The notes: generated from the sequence alone by a model not told the origin. A stretch of 64,000 bases of DNA from Paraburkholderia sp. BCC1885 (GCF_900996235.1 NZ_CAAJGM010000111.1:1-64000), one strand, 5' to 3'. Positions 42,853 to 52,574 are shown, numbered from the stretch's first letter. Numbers and translations are program-made.

Positions 42853-44151
42853 CTAGAATTCACAATACGTTTCGGCAAGGGCCTCGCCTGCCACCGGGCT
42901 AGGGGTTGGCGTGTTACCGTCGACGATCGAGATCGACCAGTTCGACCCGCTCAGCGATGCGGTCATATTGACGATGGCAGTGTCGTCCACCTGAAAGGTC
43001 GCTGCGGCCAGCTCGATCTTGGGGACACCGGGGGCAGAACAGGTCGGCACTGGGACCGTCCCTCCATTCGATACCGTGTACTCATTCATGCGAACCCACG
43101 AACCGCCGATAGGCGCCCATGCTCCGCGCACGCACGAGAACATCTGTCCGGTGCCGTCCGAATTGGCGGCCAGCAGACCATTGGATGAGCAGGCTGCACC
43201 GTTGGCTGCGATATTCGCCAACTGAAGCGTTCCGTTAACCTGAAGGGCCGCTCCGTTCGTGCTCGCGCCGCTAATGGTCAGATGGTTGTTGGCATCGTTC
43301 TGCATGCGTACATTGAAGGGCTGAACGCCCTGCCCCGCCTGGTGAAAATCGATGTAGGGCGTGCCAGTGCCCGCAGTCGTGCTGTTACCGCCGAGTTCGA
43401 GCGAGCCGCCCTGATCCGTATCGAGTTGGCCGCCGCCGTTTGCTGAAAACGTCGTCGCCGTGGCGGTGTTGATCCCGGTGATGTTATGCGCCGCCCCGCC
43501 CGTATCGGTCAGCCCGAGGTCGGTTTGCATGTTGTTCAACTGCGGCTGACCCGGCACGGACACGCGGTAAAGGTAATTGCCGTTCGCCTGCGATCCGGTG
43601 AACGCAAGCAACGAGGCCAGATGGCCGCTTCCTGGACTGGTATATCCGGTGAGCGGGATCTTCCATCCGCCATACGCGCCATACGCATTGGTAGGCGTCA
43701 TGGTCGCGTCGCCGGCCTGGTTCGCGTAGGGGACGAATCCGCCCTGCGCGCCCGCCTGCGCCGCGATCTGCACCAATTGCTGCATGTTGCTGATTGCCCG
43801 GCCGCCCTGCGAGGTCACGAGCGTTTGCAGTTCGCCCGGCGTGGGCTGCAGCACCTGAGCCTCCCACGTCTGTCCATATGCATTCGTCGTCGAGAAACCA
43901 ACGGGAAGATAGTTCGCTGCCGTAAGCATGGCTACGGTAATTGTCACAGGCGTGGTGGGCGTAGCGAGCGCCGCGATGGCGGCCGCGTTGTCCTGCACGT
44001 AAAACTGCGCCGCCTTGTCGACGATCAGTTGCTGACCCGCGATAGCGGCCGTCTGCACATTTGTGACACCCATCTTTGCCCACGGAATGAAGCCGGCCAC
44101 GCCGAGCATCGATAGCGTAAGCGCGACGATGTACCCCAGGATCGCATCCAT
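42853..44151 (-). CDS. pilV: PilV-type minor pilin/tip adhesin
   Basis: A 432-residue protein with a hydrophobic start after a short leader (MDAILG, then YIVALTLSMLGVAGFIPW). The central SYIDFH-like element (TPYIDFHQAG) is a hallmark of IncI PilV, after which R64 has its shufflon. The C-terminal 100 residues are a single fixed domain, with no inverted repeats or alternative tails nearby. It should sit at the thin-pilus tip and recognise recipient or target cell surfaces. Confidence 0.85.
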   Translation of the reverse strand: MDAILGYIVALTLSMLGVAGFIPWAKMGVTNVQTAAIAGQQLIVDKAAQFYVQDNAAAIAALATPTTPVTITVAMLTAANYLPVGFSTTNAYGQTWEAQVLQPTPGELQTLVTSQGGRAISNMQQLVQIAAQAGAQGGFVPYANQAGDATMTPTNAYGAYGGWKIPLTGYTSPGSGHLASLLAFTGSQANGNYLYRVSVPGQPQLNNMQTDLGLTDTGGAAHNITGINTATATTFSANGGGQLDTDQGGSLELGGNSTTAGTGTPYIDFHQAGQGVQPFNVRMQNDANNHLTISGASTNGAALQVNGTLQLANIAANGAACSSNGLLAANSDGTGQMFSCVRGAWAPIGGSWVRMNEYTVSNGGTVPVPTCSAPGVPKIELAAATFQVDDTAIVNMTASLSGSNWSISIVDGNTPTPSPVAGEALAETYCEF

Positions 44152-44163
44152 GTTTCGGGTTCC

Positions 44164-44643
44164 TTAAGGATTGACCTGCATCCACGACAGGAGCGAATGA
44201 GCAGGGATCGTGGCCGGGACCGCAGAGGCGAGACCGGTGTCGACACTGACCGCCTGGCCTTGCGTCTTCACCTGATACCAGACCGCGCTTTGCTGGGTAT
44301 CCGCGCTGAGTTGGCCGGCCTCGCCGGGCACCGCAGGCGTATATGAGTACACGTTGCGCACGCCGCCTCCTGCGGAGTTGGTCATGCACACGGCGCCGGC
44401 CGGAATCAGCACGCCGGGCGGCGGCACGACGACGATGCTCGCGCTGATCAGGCCCGGCGACGCCAGCGCCGCGCTCTCGCAGGCCGTATCGAAAACTTCC
44501 GCCTGCTGGGCGTCGACCGCCGCCATATTGCTCATACGGCCGCCCAACCCGGCACCTGAAACGGCAAGTGCGAGCTGGCCCGTCTGCGCTTCGATGCCGA
44601 TAAAAAACAGCAGAACAATCAATGGCAGTATCGCGAAGCCCAT
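44164..44643 (-). CDS. PilM-like thin-pilus protein
   Basis: A 159-residue protein with an N-terminal membrane helix (FAILPLIVLLFFIGIEA) and a periplasmic domain. Size and topology match the IncI PilM, a small membrane protein required for thin pili and unrelated to actin-like PilM. It lies between the PilT-like ATPase gene and pilV. Confidence 0.6.
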   Translation of the reverse strand: MGFAILPLIVLLFFIGIEAQTGQLALAVSGAGLGGRMSNMAAVDAQQAEVFDTACESAALASPGLISASIVVVPPPGVLIPAGAVCMTNSAGGGVRNVYSYTPAVPGEAGQLSADTQQSAVWYQVKTQGQAVSVDTGLASAVPATIPAHSLLSWMQVNP

Positions 44644-45687
44644 TCAGATCGGCCCCCCGTCGTTCACCCAGATCAGGCGCTTCTGGCGTTCGATCTCCGA
44701 CGTCAGCAACGAGAAATCGCCCTTGCGCAAGTGCACACGGATCGACGTTTCGTTCTGCGCGCCCGCAATGATCAGCGGGGTGACCGTCAGCATGATCCTC
44801 CGCTCGCCGGTGGGTGAACTGGTGAGCGTTAGCCGCTGGTGAATGACGGCGGACAGGGCGTCGGCCATCATGGACGTGTCGAGTCCCGACTCCCGCATCA
44901 TGTTCTTGGTGCGCTCGAGCGCGGTCGCCACGTTGTTCGCATGGATGGTGGCGGACACGAGGTGGCCGCTGGTGCCCGCGATGATCGCCTGGGCGACCGC
45001 GTCGCGGGTACGGATCTCCCCCAGCATGATCATGTTGGGAGCCGCGCGCAGCAGACGATGGATCTCCGGCCCAAATTCCGCGTCGTTGCGGATTTCGGTC
45101 TGATAGCAGGTGCCGACCACCTTTCCGGAACCGTGCTTGCCCTGCAGGACGATCTCGACGGGATTCTCGATGGTCCAGCCGGTGCCGCCGAATTTGCAGA
45201 GCCGCTGAACCAGCCACGATGCCTGGGACATCGATTTGCCGGCCCCCGTGCCGCCGCTAAACAGCACGAGGCCACCCTTCGAGAACGTCTCCGACATCAG
45301 TTGATCGCTCAGCCGCTGCGGGTAACCGAGTGCGTCCCATGCAATTGGATGCGGCAGCAGGCGGCGGCCGACGTACACATCGCCGTCGAGTGTTTCAATA
45401 CGCTGTACGCGCAACGAGACGCCGTGCCATTCGGTCCGGAAGTCCAGCCCTGTGGTATGAATCTGCAGATGTTCGCGCAAAGACTTTGCTTCTTCGAGCG
45501 CGCCGGATTCGAGCGCGTGCCGCTCACGGTCGGACGGGCTGGTCTTGTACCACGCTTGCCCATCCGGCTCGAGATAGAGGTCGGAGAACGACATGGCTTT
45601 CAGGTAGGAGGCCTCATATGCTTCGACGTCCAGCATCACGCCTCCGGCAAAGTTTGATTGCGTCGACTGCACGGCGGTGATATCCAT
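44644..45687 (-). CDS. PilT-like pilus ATPase
   Basis: A 347-residue AAA-type ATPase with Walker A SGGTGAGKS, Asp box WTIENPVEI, Walker B NMIMLGEIRTRD and His box SATIHANNV. The N-terminal region (MSFSDLYLEPDGQAWY) is PilT/PilU-like. IncI R64 itself has a lytic transglycosylase called PilT and no second ATPase of this kind, so this may be a retraction motor specific to the island. Confidence 0.8.
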   Translation of the reverse strand: MDITAVQSTQSNFAGGVMLDVEAYEASYLKAMSFSDLYLEPDGQAWYKTSPSDRERHALESGALEEAKSLREHLQIHTTGLDFRTEWHGVSLRVQRIETLDGDVYVGRRLLPHPIAWDALGYPQRLSDQLMSETFSKGGLVLFSGGTGAGKSMSQASWLVQRLCKFGGTGWTIENPVEIVLQGKHGSGKVVGTCYQTEIRNDAEFGPEIHRLLRAAPNMIMLGEIRTRDAVAQAIIAGTSGHLVSATIHANNVATALERTKNMMRESGLDTSMMADALSAVIHQRLTLTSSPTGERRIMLTVTPLIIAGAQNETSIRVHLRKGDFSLLTSEIERQKRLIWVNDGGPI

Positions 45688-46187
45688 TACTGGAAGGTAA
45701 GCGTAATGCCCAGTCCATTGGCGCAGGCGTTACCGGCCGCCACCGAATCCGGCAATGAGGCCTGGGTGAAGCTGGTGCCGCCCACCTGCAGGCTGACGTA
45801 GTCCCTGAGTGTCGTCACGACGTTGGAGCACTGCTCGACGCTTTCGGAACCGCCGCCGCCGAATGCGACCACACCTTCAGATGCGTTGCCGGCGCTGCTC
45901 ACCGTCACGGTGTTACCCCATGCGTCGACAAGCGTTCCGTTACGCACCATGTCCGGAGGAAAAACGCCGGCATTGGTCATGGCGGTCAGGTTGGCATTGG
46001 TGAAGTTGGTATAGCCATTACTGTTCTGCGAAAACTGGGTACGCGCATTGGTCACGACCCAGGTGACGTCGCTGGTAATGGTGGCATTCTTGTTCCACGA
46101 GAATCCGCCGTGTATGTAGACCACGGCCGCGCCGATCGCCATGAGTGTAAGAACGGTCGCAACAATCCGGCCCAGCATCGAATCCAT
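45687..46187 (-). CDS. pilS: Type IVB major prepilin PilS-like
   Basis: A 166-residue pilin: a very short leader (MDSMLG), a hydrophobic N-terminal helix (RIVATVLTLMAIGAAVVYI), two cysteines far apart near the end forming the usual disulfide loop (EQCSNVVTTL; GNACANGL) and a C-terminal strand. It follows pilR as in IncI. The leader is shorter than in typical type IVB prepilins. Confidence 0.8.
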   Translation of the reverse strand: MDSMLGRIVATVLTLMAIGAAVVYIHGGFSWNKNATITSDVTWVVTNARTQFSQNSNGYTNFTNANLTAMTNAGVFPPDMVRNGTLVDAWGNTVTVSSAGNASEGVVAFGGGGSESVEQCSNVVTTLRDYVSLQVGGTSFTQASLPDSVAAGNACANGLGITLTFQ

Positions 46188-46213
46188 GAAAATCTCCCAA
46201 TATTAAAAGTGAC

Positions 46214-47257
46214 TCAGTAAGAACCCATCGTGGTTGCAAACAACGCCGACAGCGAGTTGGAGCCAAGCTGCACCACGGCAAACGCGAAGTACATCAGCAG
46301 AAGGAATACAAATGAAATCGCCATGCCTCGCCTGAGAATCCGGCGCTCCAGCGACTCGGCGTATTCCTTCGCGACTTTTTCGATCACGTCCGCGAAGTTG
46401 GGAAAGGCGACATAGGCGTCGATTTCCTCGATCAGGTCGACCGACGGAAACTCGAATCCCGAGCGGCGCATGGCCGACGCCAGATTGAAACCGTCTCGCA
46501 ACCCCGCCGCGACCGGCGTCAGGCGCGAGCCAAGCCAGGGCGAGGCGCTGATAATCTGACTCTTGAGCGCCTCCGTATCGGCAACGCCGGCCTTAAGCAG
46601 CGCCGCAAACGAAAGAAGCCATGCGAAGCCGGTCACTTCGCGATAGACCGTAAAGGGAAAGACGTGCCGGTCGCAAAACAGCCGGCCGGCCCCGGTCCAG
46701 CGGCGCAGCGACCAGCACGCAACAGCCGTGGCAACGAGCGCACCGCCGAACACCAGGGGCGCTTCCCAGCCGACCGCCGCCTGTCCCATTACGTACAGCA
46801 CGTAGGCCCAGCCCTTCCACTTTTCGACCGGCACGTTCTCCGTAAACTGCGGCACGATCGAGTAGCCGATCGTGAAGAGGACGGAATAGAAAGCGATCAG
46901 ATAGATCAGCGGCGAAAAGAAACTGCCGAACAGATGACGCTGCATGCGCGTGGTGCGGTCGCGCACGTCCACGACAAGGCGCATGGCAGCCGGCAACTGA
47001 CCGGCCTTCTCTCCCGAGGCGAGCACGCTGCTTTCGAGGTCGGGCAGCGCCGGACCCATCGCGTCACGCAATGTTTCGCCGTCGCGCACCTTGCGATAGA
47101 TTTCGTGCGCCGCCAGCGCGGCTTTTTTTCTCCTGCGCCGCTGCAGCCGGTCGCGGAAATCGCCGAGTACCTGCGTGATCGCCAGGCCATTTTCGATCTG
47201 GTTCGACGCCTGTTGATAAAGACGCCGCCGCACGTTCCATGAAAGACCGGCTGTCAT
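46214..47257 (-). CDS. pilR: PilR-type inner-membrane platform protein
   Basis: A 347-residue type II secretion F-family protein: two homologous domains (one with LRDAMGPALPDLESSVLASGEKAGQLP; one with FNLASAMRRSGFEFPSVDLIEEIDAY) and three membrane helices. It forms the base of the thin-pilus motor with PilQ and overlaps its gene by 4 bp. Confidence 0.9.
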   Translation of the reverse strand: MTAGLSWNVRRRLYQQASNQIENGLAITQVLGDFRDRLQRRRRKKAALAAHEIYRKVRDGETLRDAMGPALPDLESSVLASGEKAGQLPAAMRLVVDVRDRTTRMQRHLFGSFFSPLIYLIAFYSVLFTIGYSIVPQFTENVPVEKWKGWAYVLYVMGQAAVGWEAPLVFGGALVATAVACWSLRRWTGAGRLFCDRHVFPFTVYREVTGFAWLLSFAALLKAGVADTEALKSQIISASPWLGSRLTPVAAGLRDGFNLASAMRRSGFEFPSVDLIEEIDAYVAFPNFADVIEKVAKEYAESLERRILRRGMAISFVFLLLMYFAFAVVQLGSNSLSALFATTMGSY

Positions 47258-49041
47258 ACGCCCTCCTCAAGATACTCGAGTGGGTGGACCTTGCCATGAA
47301 CGTCGCGCGGGTCCACCTTGCCGGCGAAGACCAGATCCATGGCGTTGGCCAGCATGGATTTGTCAGAGCCTTTTTTTAGCCGATGATTGCGCCGCGCAAG
47401 GAGCACGTCGCGCTGGTAATCGCTCATGAATTCTTCGGTGGTCACCACCAGTTCCGCTACTGCCTGCCGGTCGGTAATGCCCTGGAATCCGCAACATTCG
47501 CAACCCGGACCGCGCAGAAACACAGGGCTGAGGTCGCCGTTTTTCGCCCATGACCTGAGGCGCTCCATCATGAAGACCGGCACCGAGTCCGGCGCGTCTT
47601 CGAGCGGCACCCGGCAGGCGACGCACAGCGTCTGCACGATGCGCTGCGCCATCAGGCCGACGATCAACTCGTGGTCGCATAGCGTAGGCAGCGAAAGCCG
47701 CTGGTGATCCATCATCTCGATGCGGCGGATCGTCCGGTACAGATCCGTGACGTGCACGGTCGTCCATACGAGGTGGCCGGTCATGGCCGCTTCCAGCGTC
47801 GCCAGTGCTTCCTCGGCTTTGCGAATTTCGCCCATCAGAATGATGTCCGGGTCCATCCGCAGCGCCTTATGTAACTTGTCAAGGAAGTTTTTCGCCGCCG
47901 ACAGCTGAACGGCCCATTCCTTCGGGTACTCGACCGGCTCCTCGATCGTCACCTGCCGCAGATGCGGGAACAGTCGCGCCTGGTGCTCCATGTACTCGTG
48001 AAGCGTGGTGGTTTTGCCGCTCCCCGTGGGCCCCGTGACGAGCACGACGCCCATTGGAATGCGCACCAGATATTCGCTGAGTTCCCGCTGCAACGGGGTG
48101 AAGCCCGCCACGCCGAACTCGCCTTCGGGCCGTTCGGGCACGGACAGTTCCATGCTCCGGCCCGGTGCGCGGATTTCCTTTTTGTGCCGGTGGTATTGCA
48201 TCCGCGCGACTAGAAAGCCGCCGCCCGCTTCCTCGGGGTAGGACGGCCCTCGAATCAGACGCACACTGGACACATTCGTCCCCGGCAACGCTTCGCCGCT
48301 GATCTGTCCGTCCTGAAAGCTGAGCGGGTTGTAGACCGGTTCCTTGATGGTCGCGAGACCGGTGTAGATGGAGCGGACTAGCGCCTCGCCTTCGTCGCGG
48401 CGCATGTTCAGCTTGTGCGCGACCATCAGGTCGCCCTTCACGCGCAACTGAACTTCGGCATGCTTTTCGCGCACGAGCACGTGAATGTCGCTCGCCCCCA
48501 TGGCCGCCGCGTCGACAACGATGCGGCGCGCCTTCGTGAGCGTCACGAGGTCGGTATCGTCGGCTACGCCGCCGGCCTTTTCCGCTTCGCGAACGGTTTC
48601 CAGATCCTGCGCCGAAACGCGGCGAACCTCCGCGACGACGTGTCTTCGCTTGAGATCTTCAAGCCATGTCAGGAACTTCGGATTGCCCGCATGACGGGCA
48701 TCGACATGAATGACAACCGTTTGCACGCCAACAATCGCGTCGACCTGATCCTGGGTCAGCATGCGCGCCTGGATCGCGCGATCGCCGATCCGGCCGCCCT
48801 TGGCGACTTCCCTCGGGTCAAGCAACGCCCTGACCTGCTCGGGCGTCAAAAAGCCCAGATCGATCGCGACACGTCCAAACGGCCGGGCCATCGCCGCGGG
48901 GTAGACCACGTGCGGCAAAATCCCGTTCGGCGGTGCGGGTAGTGGACCCGGCTCGATGGCTGGGCGCGTTTCGGTGGCGACGAGAACTCCCGATTCCGAA
49001 TCGGGCACGACGCCCTTGCGAAACTTTTCGGCAAAGCCCAT
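47254..49041 (-). CDS. pilQ: PilQ-type pilus assembly ATPase
   Basis: A 595-residue GspE/PilB-type ATPase. Walker A is GPTGSGKT near residue 337, Asp box VTIEEPVEYP, Walker B DIILMGEIRKAE, His box TTVHVTD, and a zinc-binding Cys set (LCVACR... GCECCGF) near residue 510. The N-terminal domain (IDLGFLTPEQVRALLD) is a GspE-N1-like fold. The ATG at 49041 overlaps the pilO stop. Confidence 0.9.
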   Translation of the reverse strand: MGFAEKFRKGVVPDSESGVLVATETRPAIEPGPLPAPPNGILPHVVYPAAMARPFGRVAIDLGFLTPEQVRALLDPREVAKGGRIGDRAIQARMLTQDQVDAIVGVQTVVIHVDARHAGNPKFLTWLEDLKRRHVVAEVRRVSAQDLETVREAEKAGGVADDTDLVTLTKARRIVVDAAAMGASDIHVLVREKHAEVQLRVKGDLMVAHKLNMRRDEGEALVRSIYTGLATIKEPVYNPLSFQDGQISGEALPGTNVSSVRLIRGPSYPEEAGGGFLVARMQYHRHKKEIRAPGRSMELSVPERPEGEFGVAGFTPLQRELSEYLVRIPMGVVLVTGPTGSGKTTTLHEYMEHQARLFPHLRQVTIEEPVEYPKEWAVQLSAAKNFLDKLHKALRMDPDIILMGEIRKAEEALATLEAAMTGHLVWTTVHVTDLYRTIRRIEMMDHQRLSLPTLCDHELIVGLMAQRIVQTLCVACRVPLEDAPDSVPVFMMERLRSWAKNGDLSPVFLRGPGCECCGFQGITDRQAVAELVVTTEEFMSDYQRDVLLARRNHRLKKGSDKSMLANAMDLVFAGKVDPRDVHGKVHPLEYLEEGV

Positions 49042-50327
49042 TACGCGTGCCCTCCTGAAAGCGGTTTGGCCGGGTCCGTCGCACCCGGATGGTTCACGGG
49101 CACGGCATCCGCGCGCAGCGCGTAGAGCGTTGCGTCGACCTTCCATTGCTGCGAGTTTTCTGACCAGTAGATATTCCGGACGCGTAGCCCCGGAACGGAA
49201 TCGAACCCCTGCAGGGACGATTGCCACGGCGGCGCAATCAGCGTGAAGACCGGTTGTGAGGTGGTCCAAGGATCCGCGGCCGGTTCATCTTGTGTCAGAC
49301 CAGGCAGGACGGGTTTGACCGCGACCGGGGCCATGGTCAGGGCCAATCCGTTAAGTTGTGCGAATGACCAGATTGCCCTGAGCGCCGGCTGAGCCGCAGC
49401 AACCAGCGACGACGGTTCGGCAAACACATGAGGCAGTTGTGTCGAATCGTTTGACTTTTGGCCGCCGTCTTCAAGCGTTCCGGGTGCACGCGCGGCGAGA
49501 CCGCCAGCGCGATCCCACTCCGTTGTGATCAGGACGCCGCTCACGTTGACCTCACAGCGCCACGAGCCGAGCATCCAGCCGTCCGCCGCGAGTTGCTGGT
49601 CGCGCCACGCCCATCCGCAGGCACGGAACACCTCCGAAGGCATCGGCTGCTGGGTCCAGGGAAAGACTCTCGATCGCGCCACGCGCTGGGCGCGCTGCGC
49701 GGCGGCGAGCGCGCGCCGGTTCTCTTCGTCCGCCTTTTTCCGCGCGGCCTCGACACGGTCGTTATGAATGACGACGCCGGCAGACGCCGCGGCGATCACA
49801 AGCAGCGCTGCCGAGACCATCGTCACCGGAATCCAGAGCTGCCGCTGCAAATCGGACAAGGCGAGCTTGCGCGTGCGCGTGCGGGCCATTTCCGCGAGGT
49901 CGTCGATCGTGCCTTCGAGATCGCTGGTCCATTCGCCGAGGCCGAGGTGCTCGTCGCGAATGCGCTCTATCTCGGCAGCCGTGCCGATCCGGTCACCGTC
50001 CGGAATGACTTCCTGGCCGTCGCGCACCGCGACGTACCAGTAGCGGTTCTCCGAGAGCCGGTAACGCCCCATCCACGGTTGCGGGTGCTGGTCCGCGACC
50101 AGCGCGGCCAGCGATCTGATCCGCGCCGCGGACGTCACGCCATTGATCGGCTTGCAGAAGCCGGCCTGGATGGTGCCCGCGCTGGTTTCGCGCACGAGGC
50201 CCCAGCGGCCCTTCTCCAATGAAAGCGCACGCAGCGCCTTGGGCCGCGGACGGGTATCTTCGTGCCGCCATGAAAGACCGGCGGCAAACGGCGTGCTGAT
50301 ACCAGGAAGAGTAACGATCTCGGCCAC
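49041..50327 (-). CDS. pilO: PilO-type (type IVB) pilus assembly protein
   Basis: A 428-residue protein with a cytosolic N-terminal half, a membrane helix near residues 170-195 (IPVTMVSAALLVIAAASAGVVI), a coiled segment rich in Arg/Ala/Glu and a periplasmic domain with paired cysteines (FRACGWAW; SWRCEVN). It matches PilO2 of IncI-type thin pili. Confidence 0.85.
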   Translation of the reverse strand: MAEIVTLPGISTPFAAGLSWRHEDTRPRPKALRALSLEKGRWGLVRETSAGTIQAGFCKPINGVTSAARIRSLAALVADQHPQPWMGRYRLSENRYWYVAVRDGQEVIPDGDRIGTAAEIERIRDEHLGLGEWTSDLEGTIDDLAEMARTRTRKLALSDLQRQLWIPVTMVSAALLVIAAASAGVVIHNDRVEAARKKADEENRRALAAAQRAQRVARSRVFPWTQQPMPSEVFRACGWAWRDQQLAADGWMLGSWRCEVNVSGVLITTEWDRAGGLAARAPGTLEDGGQKSNDSTQLPHVFAEPSSLVAAAQPALRAIWSFAQLNGLALTMAPVAVKPVLPGLTQDEPAADPWTTSQPVFTLIAPPWQSSLQGFDSVPGLRVRNIYWSENSQQWKVDATLYALRADAVPVNHPGATDPAKPLSGGHA

Positions 50328-50328
50328 G

Positions 50329-50871
50329 TCAGACCTTCAGAATCCGGACCTGCTTGCCGTTCGCGAGCGTCACGCTCGCCTCGGTGATGACTGACACCCT
50401 CCAGCCGTCGGCGACGGAGTCGCCGATGCGCACCGTCATGGTTCTGCCATCGACATCGAGCACCGCGCTATAGCGCCCGTCGAAGGCGTTGACGGCGACA
50501 GCACGAATGGGGGCGCGCGCCGGTGCTTTCTGCGAGACCACCGGCAATGCCGGCGCTACGGCCGCGCCAAGCGGAGGCAGCATGCTGCCCGGTGCGCCCA
50601 TCTGAGCGTTCCCTTCATTGACCGCAATATCGTGCTTCAGCTTGGCGATCTGGTCCTGTGCCTGCAGCAGCGGAATCTGTGCCTGCAGGTCCGCAAGCCG
50701 CTCGGAGGCAGTCATTGGCGCCGGCGCGTTAATCACGGCCGTGGCCGGGGCAGCCGCGGGAATACCCGTGGCCGCCGGTACATTCGCGCCGGGCACCGCT
50801 GCGTCCGGCGCCGCTGCCAGCGCCGCCACCGGCAGCGAGACCAGCATAAAAAACGTCGTCTTCCGTTTCAT
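50329..50871 (-). CDS. pilP: PilP-type pilus assembly protein
   Basis: A 180-residue exported protein, signal peptide ending near AALAAAP, with an Ala/Pro-rich segment, a short helical part (ERLADLQAQIPLLQAQDQIAKLK) and a beta-rich C-terminal domain (GRYSAVLDVDGRTMTVRIGDSV). ATG 50871 is preceded by AAGGAG. It links PilO to the PilN secretin. Confidence 0.85.
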   Translation of the reverse strand: MKRKTTFFMLVSLPVAALAAAPDAAVPGANVPAATGIPAAAPATAVINAPAPMTASERLADLQAQIPLLQAQDQIAKLKHDIAVNEGNAQMGAPGSMLPPLGAAVAPALPVVSQKAPARAPIRAVAVNAFDGRYSAVLDVDGRTMTVRIGDSVADGWRVSVITEASVTLANGKQVRILKV

Positions 50872-50882
50872 TTCGTTCTCCT

Positions 50883-52574
50883 TCACAGCAACCGCGCCGA
50901 GATCACCACCGCGATGACCGTGTCGCCCTTCTGCGCATCCACGCCGCCGCCAAGCAGAGGAATGTAAGGACTGCCGACGCCGTTATTGGTCGTACTCGTG
51001 TTCTGCTGGCGCATGCCGGTCAGAATCAGCGTCTCGCCGGGCTTGAGGCTGACGCTCTGCTCGAAGCGGGTGACCTGCAAGGTGGGAAGCTGCACGCTCG
51101 ATGCACTTGATCCGCTGCCGCTCGTGAAGGTTTGCAGACTCAGGAGGTCCGACAACGTCATGTCGAAATCGATCAGGATGCGGCCGTCGATAACCTTCGG
51201 CAGAAAGCTGCTGGTGAACCCCGGCACCAGTGTCGCGGTCTGCATGGTAGTGGACGACCCCACGCTCGCCGTCAGCGTGCTCTGCGTGGACGCGACGTAA
51301 CCTTCCTGCTTGGCCGCCTGCAACGCGAGCAGCTTGCCGTTTTGCGTGACCCCGGAGCGGGAAATCAGCTGCGAGACATTGCCGAGCGTCGCCAATGCCT
51401 GCACCGCTGCGCTGGAGCCGCTTAGCGAGCCGCCGAGGATGGATGCGCCGAATGTCATCGGCGTCGAGGTGCTGGTGACGAGAGGCGCCGCTGCGCCGGT
51501 CATCGTCACGCCGGTATGGCCACCCGAACTCTTGTATCCCAACGACAGGTTGATGCCGTAGTTGTGTTCAAGTGTTTCCTGGATCTGATAGACATGCACG
51601 TCGATCGCGACCTGCTTTCCGTACATGGAATCGAGATTCTTGACCCAGTTCTCCAGACGGTCGCATTGCACCGGCGTGCCCGTCACGGTCAGCACCCCCA
51701 GGTCCTTGTCGCCGACCACGCAATCCTTGCAGCCAGCAATGGCGTTGGCGGTGCGTTCGAGGTTTTGCCACGGCGTGACCTGCACGCCGAGGGTGATGGT
51801 CTGACCGCCGCTGCCCGACGAACCGGAGCTGCCCGAGCTTGTACTCTGCGCAGAACCGGCGGTCGCCGTTCCCGCTCCGGACGATCCTTGCGACGAACCC
51901 GAGGCCGAGTCGCCGGTCGAAATCGACCCGTTCATCGAAGCCGTATCGGCGATGCTCGGCAACTGGAAGGTGCGCGTCTCCGTGGTGTAAAACGTCACCA
52001 CTCCGTCCTTATAACGGGACCACACGTTGTAGTGGGCGTCGGCCTGATCGAGGAAGCCGCGAAAAGCCCCGGTATAAAACCGTAGCGGCGAGCCCGGCTG
52101 GGCGCCGAACCCTGCGCCACCCGCGAGGGGCAACGCCGGCAGCGACGCCGCGCCGGGCAAACCGAAGGCCGGCGACGGCAAGGTGCTGCGGGCGGACATC
52201 GGGATCGCCATGGCGGCCGTCGCGGGGCCTGCGGCCGCCACCGAAGCATCGACCACGGCGCGTACGCCGACGTTTTCAGTGATCCACAGCGCCACTTCCG
52301 GCAGGCTCATGCCTTCGGGGTGATTGAACACGACCTGCTTGTCGTAGATCTCCGGCTCGGGCCGCGTTGCCTGGATCTTTTCGCCCATCAGCCATGCGCC
52401 CTCGTGCACCTGCACGGTCGGACGGCTCTTGACCTGCGTCTCGACCTGGCTTTTTGCGTCTGCAGTAAGTGCATCCTGCTCGTGATACACCTCTTCCACG
52501 CCACAACCCGCGAGGCTCGCAAACGTCACTGCGACGGCGATGGCCAGAATCGATTGATGAAATGGAAACTTCAT
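50883..52574 (-). CDS. pilN: PilN-type outer-membrane secretin lipoprotein
   Basis: A 563-residue secretin with lipobox LAGC (Cys at residue 24), N-terminal STN-like region, a Ser/Gly-rich insert around 225-260, and C-terminal secretin domain (LTASVGSSTTMQTATLVPGFT; RFEQSVSLKPGETLILTGMRQ). It forms the thin-pilus exit pore. Lipidated secretins are typical of IncI/TCP pili. Confidence 0.92.
   Translation of the reverse strand: MKFPFHQSILAIAVAVTFASLAGCGVEEVYHEQDALTADAKSQVETQVKSRPTVQVHEGAWLMGEKIQATRPEPEIYDKQVVFNHPEGMSLPEVALWITENVGVRAVVDASVAAAGPATAAMAIPMSARSTLPSPAFGLPGAASLPALPLAGGAGFGAQPGSPLRFYTGAFRGFLDQADAHYNVWSRYKDGVVTFYTTETRTFQLPSIADTASMNGSISTGDSASGSSQGSSGAGTATAGSAQSTSSGSSGSSGSGGQTITLGVQVTPWQNLERTANAIAGCKDCVVGDKDLGVLTVTGTPVQCDRLENWVKNLDSMYGKQVAIDVHVYQIQETLEHNYGINLSLGYKSSGGHTGVTMTGAAAPLVTSTSTPMTFGASILGGSLSGSSAAVQALATLGNVSQLISRSGVTQNGKLLALQAAKQEGYVASTQSTLTASVGSSTTMQTATLVPGFTSSFLPKVIDGRILIDFDMTLSDLLSLQTFTSGSGSSASSVQLPTLQVTRFEQSVSLKPGETLILTGMRQQNTSTTNNGVGSPYIPLLGGGVDAQKGDTVIAVVISARLL

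Noticed and set aside
42853..43400. Possible shufflon in pilV
   Set aside because: No copies of a 19-bp recombination site, no inverted alternative tails and no recombinase gene nearby.
43484..45217. 577-codon frame across the pilV, pilM and ATPase genes
   Set aside because: Arg/Gly-rich shadow crossing three well-supported genes.
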